Source of the DNA: CAYLNL01 sp964385175
GTDB lineage: Bacteria; Bacteroidota; Bacteroidia; Flavobacteriales; Flavobacteriaceae
Reading direction: 5' to 3'
DNA length: 64,000 nt
NCBI GenBank assembly: GCA_964385175.1
Contig: CAYLNL010000007.1
Coordinates: 1 to 64,000 of the forward strand
Shown here: positions 24,604 through 35,101 of the stretch, piece by piece
How the letters are laid out: each line of letters begins with the position of its first letter
Position numbering within the stretch: position 1 is the first letter of the stretch
The notes under the pieces: generated by a model
The model's database searches: none
What the model was told of the DNA's origin: nothing
Seen by the model: the letters and a program-made list of their open reading frames with translations, nothing else
Position numbers and translations under genes: made by a program

Positions 24604-26037
24604 CTATTTTTTAATTAGTATTTTTAAATCTCTGTTTTCTCCTTCCAGTTTTTCCATTTTTTTATTCAGTTCAATTACATGGAGGGTTAACTCCTCTATT
24701 TTTTGTAATAGTTTTAGGTTCATGGCTTTCAGCTCCACACCATTAGCTTCCATCTCGGCGGCAGAAGGGATTTCGGGCAGGTGTTTATTTTCTTTAATAT
24801 ACGCTTCAGTTTCAGGTAAGCTTCTCAGCTCATAGCCCGGCTCAAAGACATAATCGGGAGCTACGGCGCCGTTCAGGTCCACCCGAACTTCTTGGGTATG
24901 GATATCTCCTTTTACAGCCAATGTGGCATCGGGACTAATAGTGCCAATACCTACATTGCCACCCAAGATAGACAGGTTATCATCTCCGGAAAGAATCAGT
25001 CGCATATCATAGTCGTCTAAAGCATCATTACTGAAATCAATATAGGGAGTGCCATGTGCAGATCCAGAACGTAGTTCCACACCAACATTTTCGTCACTTC
25101 GAATAGCGAAGGTATTATCAGTTCCACCCGCGGTATGTACTTGAAATCTTTCAGAAGGTGTAGCCGTACCAATGCCTACATTGCCGTCACTCTTTCTAAA
25201 ATACGCAACAGGATTATTCCAGCCCCCTATAGTTATGGCTACAGTACCGTCAATATTTATTGATCCTGCCGAATTTGCCGGTAATCCCGAACCCCAGGTA
25301 TCATCAAAAAAATGTATCGTACCAATATGTTGGGTTCCATTGTATGCACGAATAGCGTTATATTCATTTGAGGGTACTTCTATTTCAATAGCACTTTCAG
25401 ACTGTCCAAAAGCATAACGCCCGGGTATTCTTATACCGTCGGAAGAAGTTACTCCCAAAACACTCAGTTTATGGGACGGAGAGTTTGTACCAATGCCTAC
25501 GTTGCCGTTAGTTTTCATAACAATTACCTGAGTATTGTTGTTCGCAAAATTTCCAACATGCCCTCCATAACCATTATCCATAGCAGCAATCTTAAATGTA
25601 TTGCCGTCATTTCCTATTTTATAAGATGCAATACCTGGCGTATGAAATGTCATAACAGCATTATTTCCTTTAACTTCTAATAATTCCTGCGGGCTGGTGG
25701 TACCAATACCTACATTGCCGTTAGTTTTCATAACAATTACCTGAGTATTGTTGTTCGCAAAATTTCCAACATGCCCTCCATAACCATTATCCATAGCAGC
25801 AATCTTAAATGTATTGCCGTCATTTCCTATTTTATAAGATGCAATACCTGGCGTATGAAATGTCATAACAGCATTATTTCCTTTAACTTCTAATAATTCC
25901 TGCGGGCTGGTGGTGCCAATGCCCACATTTCCTGCATTTGTATTGTATATGGAAGCTCCATTAGTAGCCCATTGCGCCCACAGCGTCCCGCTTGAGCAAA
26001 AAAGAATCATTACCGGGTAATAAAAAGATATCTTCAT
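24604..26037 (-). CDS. Fibre-like secreted protein with GNVGIGT repeats (477 aa)
   Basis: Signal peptide (about 1-21, ending LWAQ), body with repeated GNVGIGTTSP motifs, and a C-terminal HLPEIPSAAEM region plus coiled coil like the 519-residue neighbour. Near the N-terminus a 71-residue block (beginning around QELLEVKGNNAVMTFHTPG) is present twice in tandem with no visible difference. A TATCTTTG -7 box is at 26072-26065 on this strand. The two fibre genes are separated by 277 bases without another gene. Confidence 0.8.
   Translation of the reverse strand: MKISFYYPVMILFCSSGTLWAQWATNGASIYNTNAGNVGIGTTSPQELLEVKGNNAVMTFHTPGIASYKIGNDGNTFKIAAMDNGYGGHVGNFANNNTQVIVMKTNGNVGIGTTSPQELLEVKGNNAVMTFHTPGIASYKIGNDGNTFKIAAMDNGYGGHVGNFANNNTQVIVMKTNGNVGIGTNSPSHKLSVLGVTSSDGIRIPGRYAFGQSESAIEIEVPSNEYNAIRAYNGTQHIGTIHFFDDTWGSGLPANSAGSINIDGTVAITIGGWNNPVAYFRKSDGNVGIGTATPSERFQVHTAGGTDNTFAIRSDENVGVELRSGSAHGTPYIDFSNDALDDYDMRLILSGDDNLSILGGNVGIGTISPDATLAVKGDIHTQEVRVDLNGAVAPDYVFEPGYELRSLPETEAYIKENKHLPEIPSAAEMEANGVELKAMNLKLLQKIEELTLHVIELNKKMEKLEGENRDLKILIKK
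25502..25925 (-). repeat. 213-bp tandem duplication inside the 477-aa gene
   Basis: The segment starting at 25502 recurs at 25715, an offset of 213 bases (71 codons, frame kept). The two copies look identical over nearly the whole unit, differing only in a few bases near the GNVGIGT junctions. This is recent length variation in a surface protein. Confidence 0.85.
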
Positions 26038-26064
26038 GGTATTTTATTTTTACAGTATCTTTTT

Positions 26065-26072
26065 CAAAGATA
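26065..26072 (-). promoter_or_regulatory. -7 box (TATCTTTG) for the 477-aa fibre-like gene
   Basis: TATCTTTG on the minus strand, 27 bases before the ATG at 26037; no clear -33 element. Confidence 0.4.
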
Positions 26073-26182
26073 TACAATATTCATATAAAACCGATAAAGG
26101 TTAGCAATACTATTCATTCTATTCTTATCATTTTATAAAATTATAATCCTTCATAAGTTTTGGCATGCCCTTCACAGCGCCT

Positions 26183-26218
26183 AAAAAAACAGCCCTCCGG
26201 AATTTCCGGAGGGCTGTT
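26183..26218 (-). terminator. Strong intrinsic terminator of the surface-protein operon
   Basis: A perfect 15-base inverted repeat (26188-26202 with 26204-26218, core CAGCCCTCCGG) followed on the minus strand by a run of T (A at 26183-26189 on the plus strand). It lies 30 bases after the stop of the 2768-residue gene and ends the minus-strand operon. Confidence 0.9.
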
Positions 26219-26247
26219 GCTCGCATTCGATAAGGTTACCCGAATTT

Positions 26248-29200
26248 CTATTTTAGGATTACCTTATGCTGAAGGGTTCCACCATTGGTTTGCATGATTA
26301 CGAAGTAGATGCCCGAGGACAGTCGAACGCCATGGTTGTCATCTCCATACCATTTTACCTGGTAATTTCCCTCTGGCTGCATTCCCTTCACCAGTGTTTT
26401 CAGTATTCTTCCCTTCATATCCAGGATCGTGATTTGGATTTCAGATGCCTGGGGAAGCTCATAACCAATAGTAGTGAATTCTGAGAAAGGATTCGGGTAG
26501 CTTTGGTATAACTGATAGCTGCCGGCTTTTTGCTGCTCTTTTGACAACTGCCATTTGTAGGGGTCGTTGTAGGAGCCTTCGCTTTTCCCGGAACGAAACT
26601 CAAGACGGTTGTTCAGCAGGTACTGTTTTTCCGTATCGCCATCAATCATCCTGAAGATCAAGGTTTCTGTATCTGTATGCCCGTAAACGGTCATAAAATA
26701 ATACAACTTCCCGTCAATCAGCTGCGGGATGGCAACCCCCCTGCATTCATTACCGGAGAATGCGCCGATGATATGCTCTGTTTGAGGATTTACATCGTTG
26801 CCTTCGATGACTCCCGTCATGTACATCACCTCCGGGTAGTCATTTTCATCTGCCTGCCAGCCGTTATCCATGGCTTTCTCCCTGATATCAAAGGAGGGCG
26901 TTTCTTTCTGTACAACGGATTTTACGGCTCCGTCTTTTGATCCGTAACCTGCAATACCGAAGTAGTTCAGCGTACCAGCTTGTGCGGCGATAATGCGGTA
27001 TCCCCGGTTGGGCGTAAGATGGGTAAGGGTCCCTATCCATGCTCCGTTGAGGAACTCGGCAAAACCTTCTTTGCCTTGTACCTGGTCGCCGTTGGTGGCC
27101 GTCGTATTGCTCAGGGATATGACGGCTCTTCCTGTTTGGATCATCTGTTCAGGGATATAGCCTGCCCAACTGGTACCTGAAACTACCGGGATATCGGTGT
27201 TTTCACTTACCGGGAGTCCCTGGAGTTCAAGGGTAGCGGGCTGGGACAGATACACTGAATAATGGCGTTTATAATCCAGCGTTGTCAGCGCTCCTGACCA
27301 TCCGGAAGCTGCATTATAGGTCGCCGTATTGCCTTGCTGGTCGGTGATGCTATCCCCGGTGTTAAACCCGCTAAGGGCACTCAGGCTAAGACTGCTTTGT
27401 CCCGTGTCTGCCAGGTTAAAGCTCACCCAGTGAAAGCCCGAAGGCAGGGAGAGGCTTTTGCTGAGCACTTCTCCGGTAGTTAGGGTTACCGGGTTGGCTA
27501 AGCTGCCGATATTCACTCCTCCCTGGTAGCTGTAGCTTTCCAGCACGCCCTGGTACTCTTTACAGTCGGAGGCATCCCATACCCGGAAGGTGAGTGCACC
27601 GCTGTCGCCAAAGTTGCCATAGATGAGCATACTGACCCGGTACTGACCGCCTGTACTGTTTAGCTGCCCGATACCTCGTAAGGTTCCGTTGAGATAGGCA
27701 TAGACCTTATCGCTCACATCCTGTGAAAGTTCTCCTGCAACAGTAAGACTTGCCGTAAGGGAGATTTGATCGGGATACTGGTTGGAGTTGAAGCTATAAG
27801 CTGGCGCAGGGCAGCTTACGTTTACTTCTAAAAAGAAGCTCTCTACACCGAGGACGCCGCCGTTGGGATCGAGTATGGTTGCTTTTACGTAGGTTTCATG
27901 CTTGCCGGGGTTGAGCCATTGGGCTGTGGCAAAGCTGATGCTGCGGGTAAAGCCGTAGGGCAATGTGCCGTTGCCGGGGTCATTGCTCACGCTAAGCCAT
28001 ACAGGAAGATTGGTAAATTCGTACGTAACGTTAATGGCGCCATTGTTGGTCAGATTCATATTGAACGTAGAAGCTACCCCTTCGCTTTGATTGAGGGTAT
28101 AATTGTTCTGCGCCCATTGCACCGCATTCTTATTGACCACAAAACTCCAGCTGGTGCCCGGGGCGGAGTTGCCGTAGAGGTCTTCTATCTTGCTGCCGGC
28201 AATAAAGGCTGTGAGCTCGGCTCCTTCAATATATTGGTCGGGGAAGTTGGGTTTGGGCGTTATCAATATCTGGTTGCCGCCGGAAAGGATGGCGTTAATG
28301 GGCACATCCTGAACCACTTTTTCCACCACGATGGGGGCAGCGGCATCGCCTTCCACCCAGCTGATGTCGGTGGCTATGGTACCGGAGGTTTTCCCGGTGA
28401 AATCCCGCACGCCTTCACCTTCAAGGGCAATATCATCCAGTACATAATAGGCCATAAGGTGGTCTTCGTTACCCAACAATCTACGGTTACGGTCGGTGGC
28501 GATTTCTGCAACAGACCGTGCTGTATTCCATATCCGAACCTCATCGAGTTGTCCTCTGAAGGCATCTCCCGAAAGGATGGTCCCGATAGTTAAGTCATCT
28601 GTATTGGTAACATAGGCGGGAGCAATCGGGTTTTCGGCGACTAACTGCGTATCGAAATAGGTCTTTACCGTACTAACTCCGTCATAAACCACCGCTACAT
28701 GGGTCCATTTGAATGGAATAAGAGCTGCTGTGGAAACACTTCTTCCGTTATCAATTTTCCCGTCGTGCGTGAGATAGATGCCCAGGTTACTGCCTTTTTC
28801 AATGACGGGCACTTTGTCGCCGTTATTGGCATAAGCCGACGGGTTGATCCAAAACTCAACGGTATAAGCGTTGCCAAGGTTGATAGCCGGCTGGTTGGGA
28901 ATCGTAATCTGGTCGGTCAGTTCGTTAAAATCTGCTGATTTGGGGATGTACTCATAGCCTCCCAGGATACCGCGAAGCGATATGTTCAGGGAATTAACCC
29001 CTGCGGGAGACAGGTCACGGTCGTAGCTGGCCGAGATGGTTCCCGAAGTCATCACACTGTTATGGGGCGGATAGACCTCGGTGATTACCGGGAGTATCCT
29101 GTAAATGCTGCCACTTACCCATTCGCTGGAGGTCTCACTTCTCCAGGGCTCTGTCCCCAGACCGCACTGTGGGGTGAGCCGGAACTGGTACTCACCGTCG

Positions 29201-32200
29201 GAAATACCGCTTACATTCACCGTGAGCGTGTAATCCCCGTTAGCATCTGGCGTTAGCGTTGCCGGATCCACTTCCTGTAAAAGATGCGGGGTATTGTTGC
29301 CCTGGTTGGCATATTCCACCAGCAACTTATCAAAAGACGCTTCCGGGTTGTCAATGCTGAACTTAAAAGTAAGCTCATTGTTGCTGGTTTGATTGACTAC
29401 CCAGTTGGGAGCGGGCTGGCTTATGGCAATAGTTTCTACACAAGGCCGGTGAAAACGGGCTGAAAGATGCAGGGTATCTACCAGTTTTACCCCGGCAAAA
29501 CCATCGTAAAATCTGAGAGAGTTCCCGCTGTTCTCACATTCTGAGAAAAATACGATGGAAATATCCTCAAAATCCACTTTCCCGGGATTGGCCGGATTGC
29601 GTTCTACAGTGAGCGGAATACTGTCTTTAATAGCCTGGGGCCCCTGTGTGTCTAAGACCACAAGCTGGCCGCTCTCATTTAACAGCCCTCCATTATACCT
29701 GAGAATGGCGCCTTGGCTATCATACGCTTTTATCCGGAAGTTTTTATAAAAGCCAGTGCCTGCCTCTTCATTGGCTACCTGGGTATTGGCAAGGGTAAGG
29801 TAAAATACTGCCTGCTCATCCAGTCCGGCAAAGCCAACAGCCTTGTCAGAAGTCATTTGCACACCTTCCCTGGGCTGGGTGTTGCGCTCTACCGGGCACA
29901 TGCTGCGTCCGGCTACCGCTTTAAAAATGGGAGTGGCAAAGCTGAAGGCGGTGTCCTTTCGGATCAGTACATCGAACTGGTCTCCGATATCGTCATCGGT
30001 TAGCGTAAACCCAAAGTTTCTGCCGTTGGTCGTGGTATGCTCACTGTTCTCCAGGTAATTATAAAATCCTTTGGCTTCAATTTTTAAGTTGACCGCTACC
30101 CCGAATGCCGAAAATGATTTGCTGAAGGTCTTGCTCAGGCTGGTATTGGATTCGGCAGTGAATTTACTGCCATCTACGTTGCGTTCGCCCAGGCTATATG
30201 AAATGCTCTGCCCTGCTGAAAAGGCAATAGAGTTTTCAAAACTGAGAATCTGGCCGGTTTCAGTATTGCGCAATTGAAACTGGGGCAGGTTCTGGGCATT
30301 GTTCCAGTTGGCTTCATTAGCCGCCAGTATGTTCAGCCATCCGTCTATATGACCTTGGTACATCTGGATGCTGTCGGTATTTGCAGTGGCATCCCTGAGG
30401 AGCTCCAGGTTGGGAATGGTTACATCTTTAATATGCTGGTGAGTCAGGGAGAACAAGGGCGTACGATCGGGTTTGATCGCATCAATATTATCCTCGGAGA
30501 CAGGGGTGCAACCTTCCATTCTAAGGCGTTTTCCGGTGCCTATATGAATAATGGGGGAATAGCCCACATACACATCGCTGGGATACCCGGGGAGGGTGCC
30601 TGCCGAAGAAGTGCTTATGGTTTGATTTAGGCTGAGCTCGTAGTTTTTAGAATCGGTATCGCCGAGCTTAAAGCTTTCCGCCACTTTGAATAGCGCACTT
30701 GCTTTGCTGTCCACTATCTTGGTCAGGAAGATCACTCCTGCACCTAAGCCCGCAAAATTGCCAGTATAATGCTCCGTGTCCACCCCGGTGGAAACATCCA
30801 CCGAAATATCCGCTCCACCGGTATGAGTAATGCTCTCTGAAAAGGAAAAACTGGTGCCTTTGCTTAGGGTGGCGCTGCTGCCGTCTCCCGGCGAGTCGTG
30901 GAGCACCGCTACAATTTCGGGCGGAGCTTCCAGGGTAAAGTCACTACTGAATTGCTTGGCCCCGGTAATATATGCATTGAGGTTTTGTTGCTGTACTCTT
31001 CCGTCATGGGTAGCGGTAAGCTGAAGGGACCGGGTAAAGGGGCTTACAAAGTTAGGCTCCAGGGCTTTTATCAGCAGGGTATCTCTGCCGGTTCCGGCGG
31101 TTTGGGCTACCACATGAGCCAGGTCACCGTCAATATCGTATTGTACCCCCTGGATATAACATCTGTCTTCACCATATTGCTCGTAGGTGCTAAGAGCAAC
31201 TACATAGCCTTTTCCGGATTCCATAATATAGGTGCCGTTGCAGTAGTTTGTCATATCATACGGGGTTGTGGAAAGGCTAAGCATAGGCTGTCCTTCAATC
31301 TCCAACTGTTCTTCATTATCTACCACAGCGGTGACCAGCATGTCCAGGTTCATGGGAGCGCGGTATTCAAACTCCTGGGTTACCCATCCCCGGGTGATGT
31401 CTAGTACCCCGGATTCGAGTTCAATGGACGAAGCACCCTGGTTGTTGGTCAGATAGACTTTATATTGTCCGGGCAGCAGACCATCCACCACAAATACGGT
31501 ATAAGTGTCGTTAAATGTAGCCGTTGTCTTTTCAAAGTGTGGGGAGACGATATCGGTACGCTCTACACGTACATCCCAGGCGCCTACGTTGTACCCGCAG
31601 GGAATCACCAGGTTGCCTACTACCCCATAGCGGGTATCGTTATAAAACCGGAGATTGGTTTCCGGGTTAATTACGTTAAAGACTTGTTTTTCCGCGTTTG
31701 CATAAGGGCCTTCTGCATGATAATCATACCGCGTCTTCCGGGTATAGGTGTTGATGGTCTGTGTATCAATAACAGGGCCATCACACACCAGCACATAATC
31801 TGCCGCTCCCGGGGCCAGACTTACACTGCGAAGCAATTCCCCGGCAGATTCCGGAAACCTGAAAGAGAACCACAGTGAAGCTTCGTCATTGGGAATATAA
31901 TCTCCCAGGCGAAGATTTCCTATAAGAGAGGCGTTATACAAACTGTCCCTGTACTCTATCAGGTGGATATTCCCCTGGTAGAATGTTCCTGCTGTAGGAG
32001 AAAATGCAGCTCCCAAAATTAGTTTTCCATTGAGATTGGGAGCGGTAAGGGTGTTTTGATAAAAAGACATCCCGGAATACAATATCGCTTGTTTTGTGGT
32101 CTCGTTATAGGTAAGGGCAAAAAAGTGCCAGTCGGTACCCACCTGATCCGAGGCGGTCACCACTTCGGTATTGCCTTCCTTTACAGCCAGGGTCTGGTTG

Positions 32201-34554
32201 TTTTTCAATACAACCCGCAGGTCTCCCACCTGCAGGATGGTTTGTTCCCCTGCTGTAGCTGTGCCTTTCTTGAGCCAACCGGAGAAGGTGCCGTTTCTTT
32301 GGAAATCGATGACTTTCTCGGTTTCCGCATAATCATCTATGCCATCAAAATAGAGCGATTGAACACCCATAGAATGACTTGTCAAAGGGTTGTCCACAGC
32401 AATCTCGTGCAAGCCTAAAGGTGCACTTATGGAAAATACTCCAAACGCATCAGTAACTAAACCGGGGTCGGCTCCGACTACTGGCTGACCATCCAGGGTG
32501 ATTGTTTGCCCCGAAGGCACAGGATATTCTTGCCCCGCCTCCTGGTAGAGTACTTTCCCGGCAATGGGAAGTTCGGAAATATCGGTAAAATGGGCAGTTT
32601 TTTCATAATCTCCGCTGTTGAGGCTTCGCAGTATGGTAATCCCTCTGTTGGCAGGATTAAAGATATGATTGGGTTTGGAAGGGGTTATGGTCAGGTTGAG
32701 CCCTGCAGGGTCTGTTCCGGCATTAACCGATGAGAGGGTATAGTTACCGTTGGCATCGGTAAAGGCGCCATAGGCCAATCCCCCGGGTTGATCGGCAGCG
32801 GTTAACCAATTCAGGCCGGAAACGCTGTCTCCCATATAACTTCCTTTGGTAGCATTGGCCTGGTTATACATGTTGTTAGCATCCCCCAAGTCAAAACGAT
32901 AATAAAGCGCCAGGTTTTGCTCACTTCCCGAGAGAATATGGTCGTAGCGGGAGGCGATGGTTTCCGCATCCAGGGCGGCGTTCCAGATTCTGAGTTCGTC
33001 CAGCTGCCAGGCGGTAGCCGCAGAGGAGGCATTCAGTTTAAAATTATCAACGGCGCTCAGATCGATGGCAAACGGGACAGTATTGGTGGCCAGTTCTACG
33101 CCGTCGCGGTAGAGTGCGCCTCCCGTGGAAGTGAATACTACCGAATAATGATGCCATTGACTGTCTCCGGAAGCGGGAGCGCTGATATAGGAGGCGCCGT
33201 TTCCGTTGGTTACGTTTATAGTTCCGGTAGTAAAGGTAATTGTCGCGCCGCCTAATTGAAAAGGCGTACCCGAAGGGTTTGCAGTGCCTTTATACCAGAA
33301 TTCTACGGTAAACGCCGCCTGGTTACGGAAAACTTCAACATTACTGACCGTAATGGGTCCGTTGCCGGGACTAAACTGCAAGGCGCTGCCGGTTGGGGTC
33401 GCTCCCACAGCCCGAAGTTCTACATTTTCAACAAATACACTGCTCTGGGTGGCGATATTGCCGCTGATCTTACCGTTGGGAAAGATAAAGCCCTGGTCGG
33501 TACCTTCTATGGAAAAGGCCGGATCGGCATTCTTGTAGCCTTCTACCCGGTAGCTGTTCATGTCGGCAGGCAGGATGCTTGGGTCGTTATAGGTGAGCAG
33601 GTCGGATACGTTTATCCCGGTGGCCGGCTGGGTGGCAATAAGCTGGTCGTTGCGATAGATATTGTAGCCGTTCACGTCCTTGACATGGGGCCATTCTAAT
33701 TGTATTTTATTTGAGAATTCGCCTTTGGTGGCTCTCACCAGGATTTGATTGAGGTTAAATACAGGGTGATCGGTATCGGTTCTGACCGCGGCAATGGACT
33801 GGACTCCGTAATCGCTGATGCAGCCGGCGCTGTAGGCAGTGGACTGGATATTTTTCCAGGAAACCCGGCTTATTTCATCAATCCCCGCCATAGGCGATGC
33901 GGTTTGGTAATCGTCATTACCGTAAAATACCCGTAGGCCTTCGTTGTTTTTCAGGGATGTAAGCCCGGAGGGAGATTGTGTAACAAAACTGCGCCACTGG
34001 TTTCGCCCGATCGTTTCCAGAGAGCGTTTTTTGCTCCAGCCCCGGATTTCGGTGATAAAGAGTTCGGCATTGGCGGGCTTATAGAAATAGAGTTCGCGCC
34101 CGTTGGAAAGCGCCATATTGAACTGTCCTTTCTTGAGCCCGTTTACATAGACTTCGAGTACCTGGCTGTTTTGTGAAACCACCAGGGCGATGTGGTGCCA
34201 CACACCGGACCCAACTACACCGGCGAGGTCAAGGGTATGGCTCTGCGCCGCCAGTTGTATGGTCAGTTGATTTTCCGAAGCCATGCTCACAGAAAAGTGG
34301 TCATTGTCAGGATTCATGTCCGTGAGTGTCCAGGGGTTACCCGCCTGGGCAGATTTGACCCAAAATTCCAGGGTAGCTTCTCCGGCATTGCCTGCGTCCA
34401 GAAGATCGGTTTTCAGGTTCATACCCAGGTCAAAATAGGTATGATAGCTATTTTGCTTTATATGCAGCACCCCGGGGTTCTGCGCCGCCAGACGCGGCAA
34501 GAACCCTGTAAGAAGGAGCAGCATAAGCAATATGTAAGAGGATATCTTTTTCAT
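26248..34554 (-). CDS. Giant LamG-domain surface protein with T9SS type A sorting domain (2768 aa)
   Basis: Secreted by the type IX system: signal peptide 1-24 (ending RLAAQ) and a C-terminal sorting domain from about residue 2683 (YQSYPNPFSEFTTIGYELP ... GIYFVIM). At least four LamG/concanavalin-like sandwich domains can be seen by their VEFW and DELRIWN-type strands at about residues 50-225, 410-555, 725-890 and 1880-2040, with FN3-like and carboxypeptidase-regulatory-like segments between. Such proteins bind glycans or act as adhesins; no catalytic motif is evident. It lies 11 bases after the 165-residue gene in the same operon and is closed by the terminator at 26183-26218. Confidence 0.9.
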   Translation of the reverse strand: MKKISSYILLMLLLLTGFLPRLAAQNPGVLHIKQNSYHTYFDLGMNLKTDLLDAGNAGEATLEFWVKSAQAGNPWTLTDMNPDNDHFSVSMASENQLTIQLAAQSHTLDLAGVVGSGVWHHIALVVSQNSQVLEVYVNGLKKGQFNMALSNGRELYFYKPANAELFITEIRGWSKKRSLETIGRNQWRSFVTQSPSGLTSLKNNEGLRVFYGNDDYQTASPMAGIDEISRVSWKNIQSTAYSAGCISDYGVQSIAAVRTDTDHPVFNLNQILVRATKGEFSNKIQLEWPHVKDVNGYNIYRNDQLIATQPATGINVSDLLTYNDPSILPADMNSYRVEGYKNADPAFSIEGTDQGFIFPNGKISGNIATQSSVFVENVELRAVGATPTGSALQFSPGNGPITVSNVEVFRNQAAFTVEFWYKGTANPSGTPFQLGGATITFTTGTINVTNGNGASYISAPASGDSQWHHYSVVFTSTGGALYRDGVELATNTVPFAIDLSAVDNFKLNASSAATAWQLDELRIWNAALDAETIASRYDHILSGSEQNLALYYRFDLGDANNMYNQANATKGSYMGDSVSGLNWLTAADQPGGLAYGAFTDANGNYTLSSVNAGTDPAGLNLTITPSKPNHIFNPANRGITILRSLNSGDYEKTAHFTDISELPIAGKVLYQEAGQEYPVPSGQTITLDGQPVVGADPGLVTDAFGVFSISAPLGLHEIAVDNPLTSHSMGVQSLYFDGIDDYAETEKVIDFQRNGTFSGWLKKGTATAGEQTILQVGDLRVVLKNNQTLAVKEGNTEVVTASDQVGTDWHFFALTYNETTKQAILYSGMSFYQNTLTAPNLNGKLILGAAFSPTAGTFYQGNIHLIEYRDSLYNASLIGNLRLGDYIPNDEASLWFSFRFPESAGELLRSVSLAPGAADYVLVCDGPVIDTQTINTYTRKTRYDYHAEGPYANAEKQVFNVINPETNLRFYNDTRYGVVGNLVIPCGYNVGAWDVRVERTDIVSPHFEKTTATFNDTYTVFVVDGLLPGQYKVYLTNNQGASSIELESGVLDITRGWVTQEFEYRAPMNLDMLVTAVVDNEEQLEIEGQPMLSLSTTPYDMTNYCNGTYIMESGKGYVVALSTYEQYGEDRCYIQGVQYDIDGDLAHVVAQTAGTGRDTLLIKALEPNFVSPFTRSLQLTATHDGRVQQQNLNAYITGAKQFSSDFTLEAPPEIVAVLHDSPGDGSSATLSKGTSFSFSESITHTGGADISVDVSTGVDTEHYTGNFAGLGAGVIFLTKIVDSKASALFKVAESFKLGDTDSKNYELSLNQTISTSSAGTLPGYPSDVYVGYSPIIHIGTGKRLRMEGCTPVSEDNIDAIKPDRTPLFSLTHQHIKDVTIPNLELLRDATANTDSIQMYQGHIDGWLNILAANEANWNNAQNLPQFQLRNTETGQILSFENSIAFSAGQSISYSLGERNVDGSKFTAESNTSLSKTFSKSFSAFGVAVNLKIEAKGFYNYLENSEHTTTNGRNFGFTLTDDDIGDQFDVLIRKDTAFSFATPIFKAVAGRSMCPVERNTQPREGVQMTSDKAVGFAGLDEQAVFYLTLANTQVANEEAGTGFYKNFRIKAYDSQGAILRYNGGLLNESGQLVVLDTQGPQAIKDSIPLTVERNPANPGKVDFEDISIVFFSECENSGNSLRFYDGFAGVKLVDTLHLSARFHRPCVETIAISQPAPNWVVNQTSNNELTFKFSIDNPEASFDKLLVEYANQGNNTPHLLQEVDPATLTPDANGDYTLTVNVSGISDGEYQFRLTPQCGLGTEPWRSETSSEWVSGSIYRILPVITEVYPPHNSVMTSGTISASYDRDLSPAGVNSLNISLRGILGGYEYIPKSADFNELTDQITIPNQPAINLGNAYTVEFWINPSAYANNGDKVPVIEKGSNLGIYLTHDGKIDNGRSVSTAALIPFKWTHVAVVYDGVSTVKTYFDTQLVAENPIAPAYVTNTDDLTIGTILSGDAFRGQLDEVRIWNTARSVAEIATDRNRRLLGNEDHLMAYYVLDDIALEGEGVRDFTGKTSGTIATDISWVEGDAAAPIVVEKVVQDVPINAILSGGNQILITPKPNFPDQYIEGAELTAFIAGSKIEDLYGNSAPGTSWSFVVNKNAVQWAQNNYTLNQSEGVASTFNMNLTNNGAINVTYEFTNLPVWLSVSNDPGNGTLPYGFTRSISFATAQWLNPGKHETYVKATILDPNGGVLGVESFFLEVNVSCPAPAYSFNSNQYPDQISLTASLTVAGELSQDVSDKVYAYLNGTLRGIGQLNSTGGQYRVSMLIYGNFGDSGALTFRVWDASDCKEYQGVLESYSYQGGVNIGSLANPVTLTTGEVLSKSLSLPSGFHWVSFNLADTGQSSLSLSALSGFNTGDSITDQQGNTATYNAASGWSGALTTLDYKRHYSVYLSQPATLELQGLPVSENTDIPVVSGTSWAGYIPEQMIQTGRAVISLSNTTATNGDQVQGKEGFAEFLNGAWIGTLTHLTPNRGYRIIAAQAGTLNYFGIAGYGSKDGAVKSVVQKETPSFDIREKAMDNGWQADENDYPEVMYMTGVIEGNDVNPQTEHIIGAFSGNECRGVAIPQLIDGKLYYFMTVYGHTDTETLIFRMIDGDTEKQYLLNNRLEFRSGKSEGSYNDPYKWQLSKEQQKAGSYQLYQSYPNPFSEFTTIGYELPQASEIQITILDMKGRILKTLVKGMQPEGNYQVKWYGDDNHGVRLSSGIYFVIMQTNGGTLQHKVILK

Positions 34555-34565
34555 GGTATTTTGTT

Positions 34566-35063
34566 TTAAAAGGTGTTGGTTATAGGAGAAATCCCAAAGC
34601 GATAGGAATCGCCTGAGCCATCTGTATTGTTTGTTAGACTGGCGCCCGGAACCTGCATCGAAAATCCGCTGCCGGTCTGCCAGTTAAGGACATCATTGGC
34701 ACCGGGTTTTGCCAGGGAGGCATAGGGATAGCCGGAGTAGCGGATATCCCACTCAAAAGAGGTGTCATCGGTTATGTAAGCTGCCAGTTCAACTGCAGCG
34801 CCGTTTCGCTTGAGAAACAAACCGGGTTTGGCGGCCGGGGTGATAAGGGTCTTTCCATTACTCCGGCGTTCTACAATAAAGTATTGGACCAGGTTGTTTA
34901 CGCCTGTTCGTTCGTCTGCCATCGTAAGGGCGCCCTGGCTCAGGGTTACAAACTGCCCGGTTCCTTTCAGGGAAAAACGGTAGAGCTTCTGGTTCTGTGC
35001 CATGCTTTGGTTTGCCATCAACATAGCTACCAGCAATAGGATGTTATAAAATAAGAGTTTCAT
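34566..35063 (-). CDS. Small secreted protein of unknown function (165 aa)
   Basis: Signal peptide about 1-22 (ending SMAQ) and a single beta-rich domain (KLYRFSLKGTGQFVTLSQG ... GISPITNTF) of no family I recognise; a carbohydrate-binding beta-trefoil-type fold is conceivable but unproven. It lies 38 bases after the 442-residue fibre-like gene and 11 bases before the giant gene, so the three are probably one transcript. A decayed copy of its 5' end is at 36616-36789. Confidence 0.75.
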   Translation of the reverse strand: MKLLFYNILLLVAMLMANQSMAQNQKLYRFSLKGTGQFVTLSQGALTMADERTGVNNLVQYFIVERRSNGKTLITPAAKPGLFLKRNGAAVELAAYITDDTSFEWDIRYSGYPYASLAKPGANDVLNWQTGSGFSMQVPGASLTNNTDGSGDSYRFGISPITNTF

Positions 35064-35101
35064 ATTTCGTTTATTTAAAAATTAAAAAAGCCTTCCAAAA
35101 C

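Noticed and set aside
27898..28593. 231-codon frame on the plus strand inside the LamG gene
   Set aside because: It lies wholly inside the 2768-residue frame, which has consistent domain structure; the opposite frame has no recognisable features.
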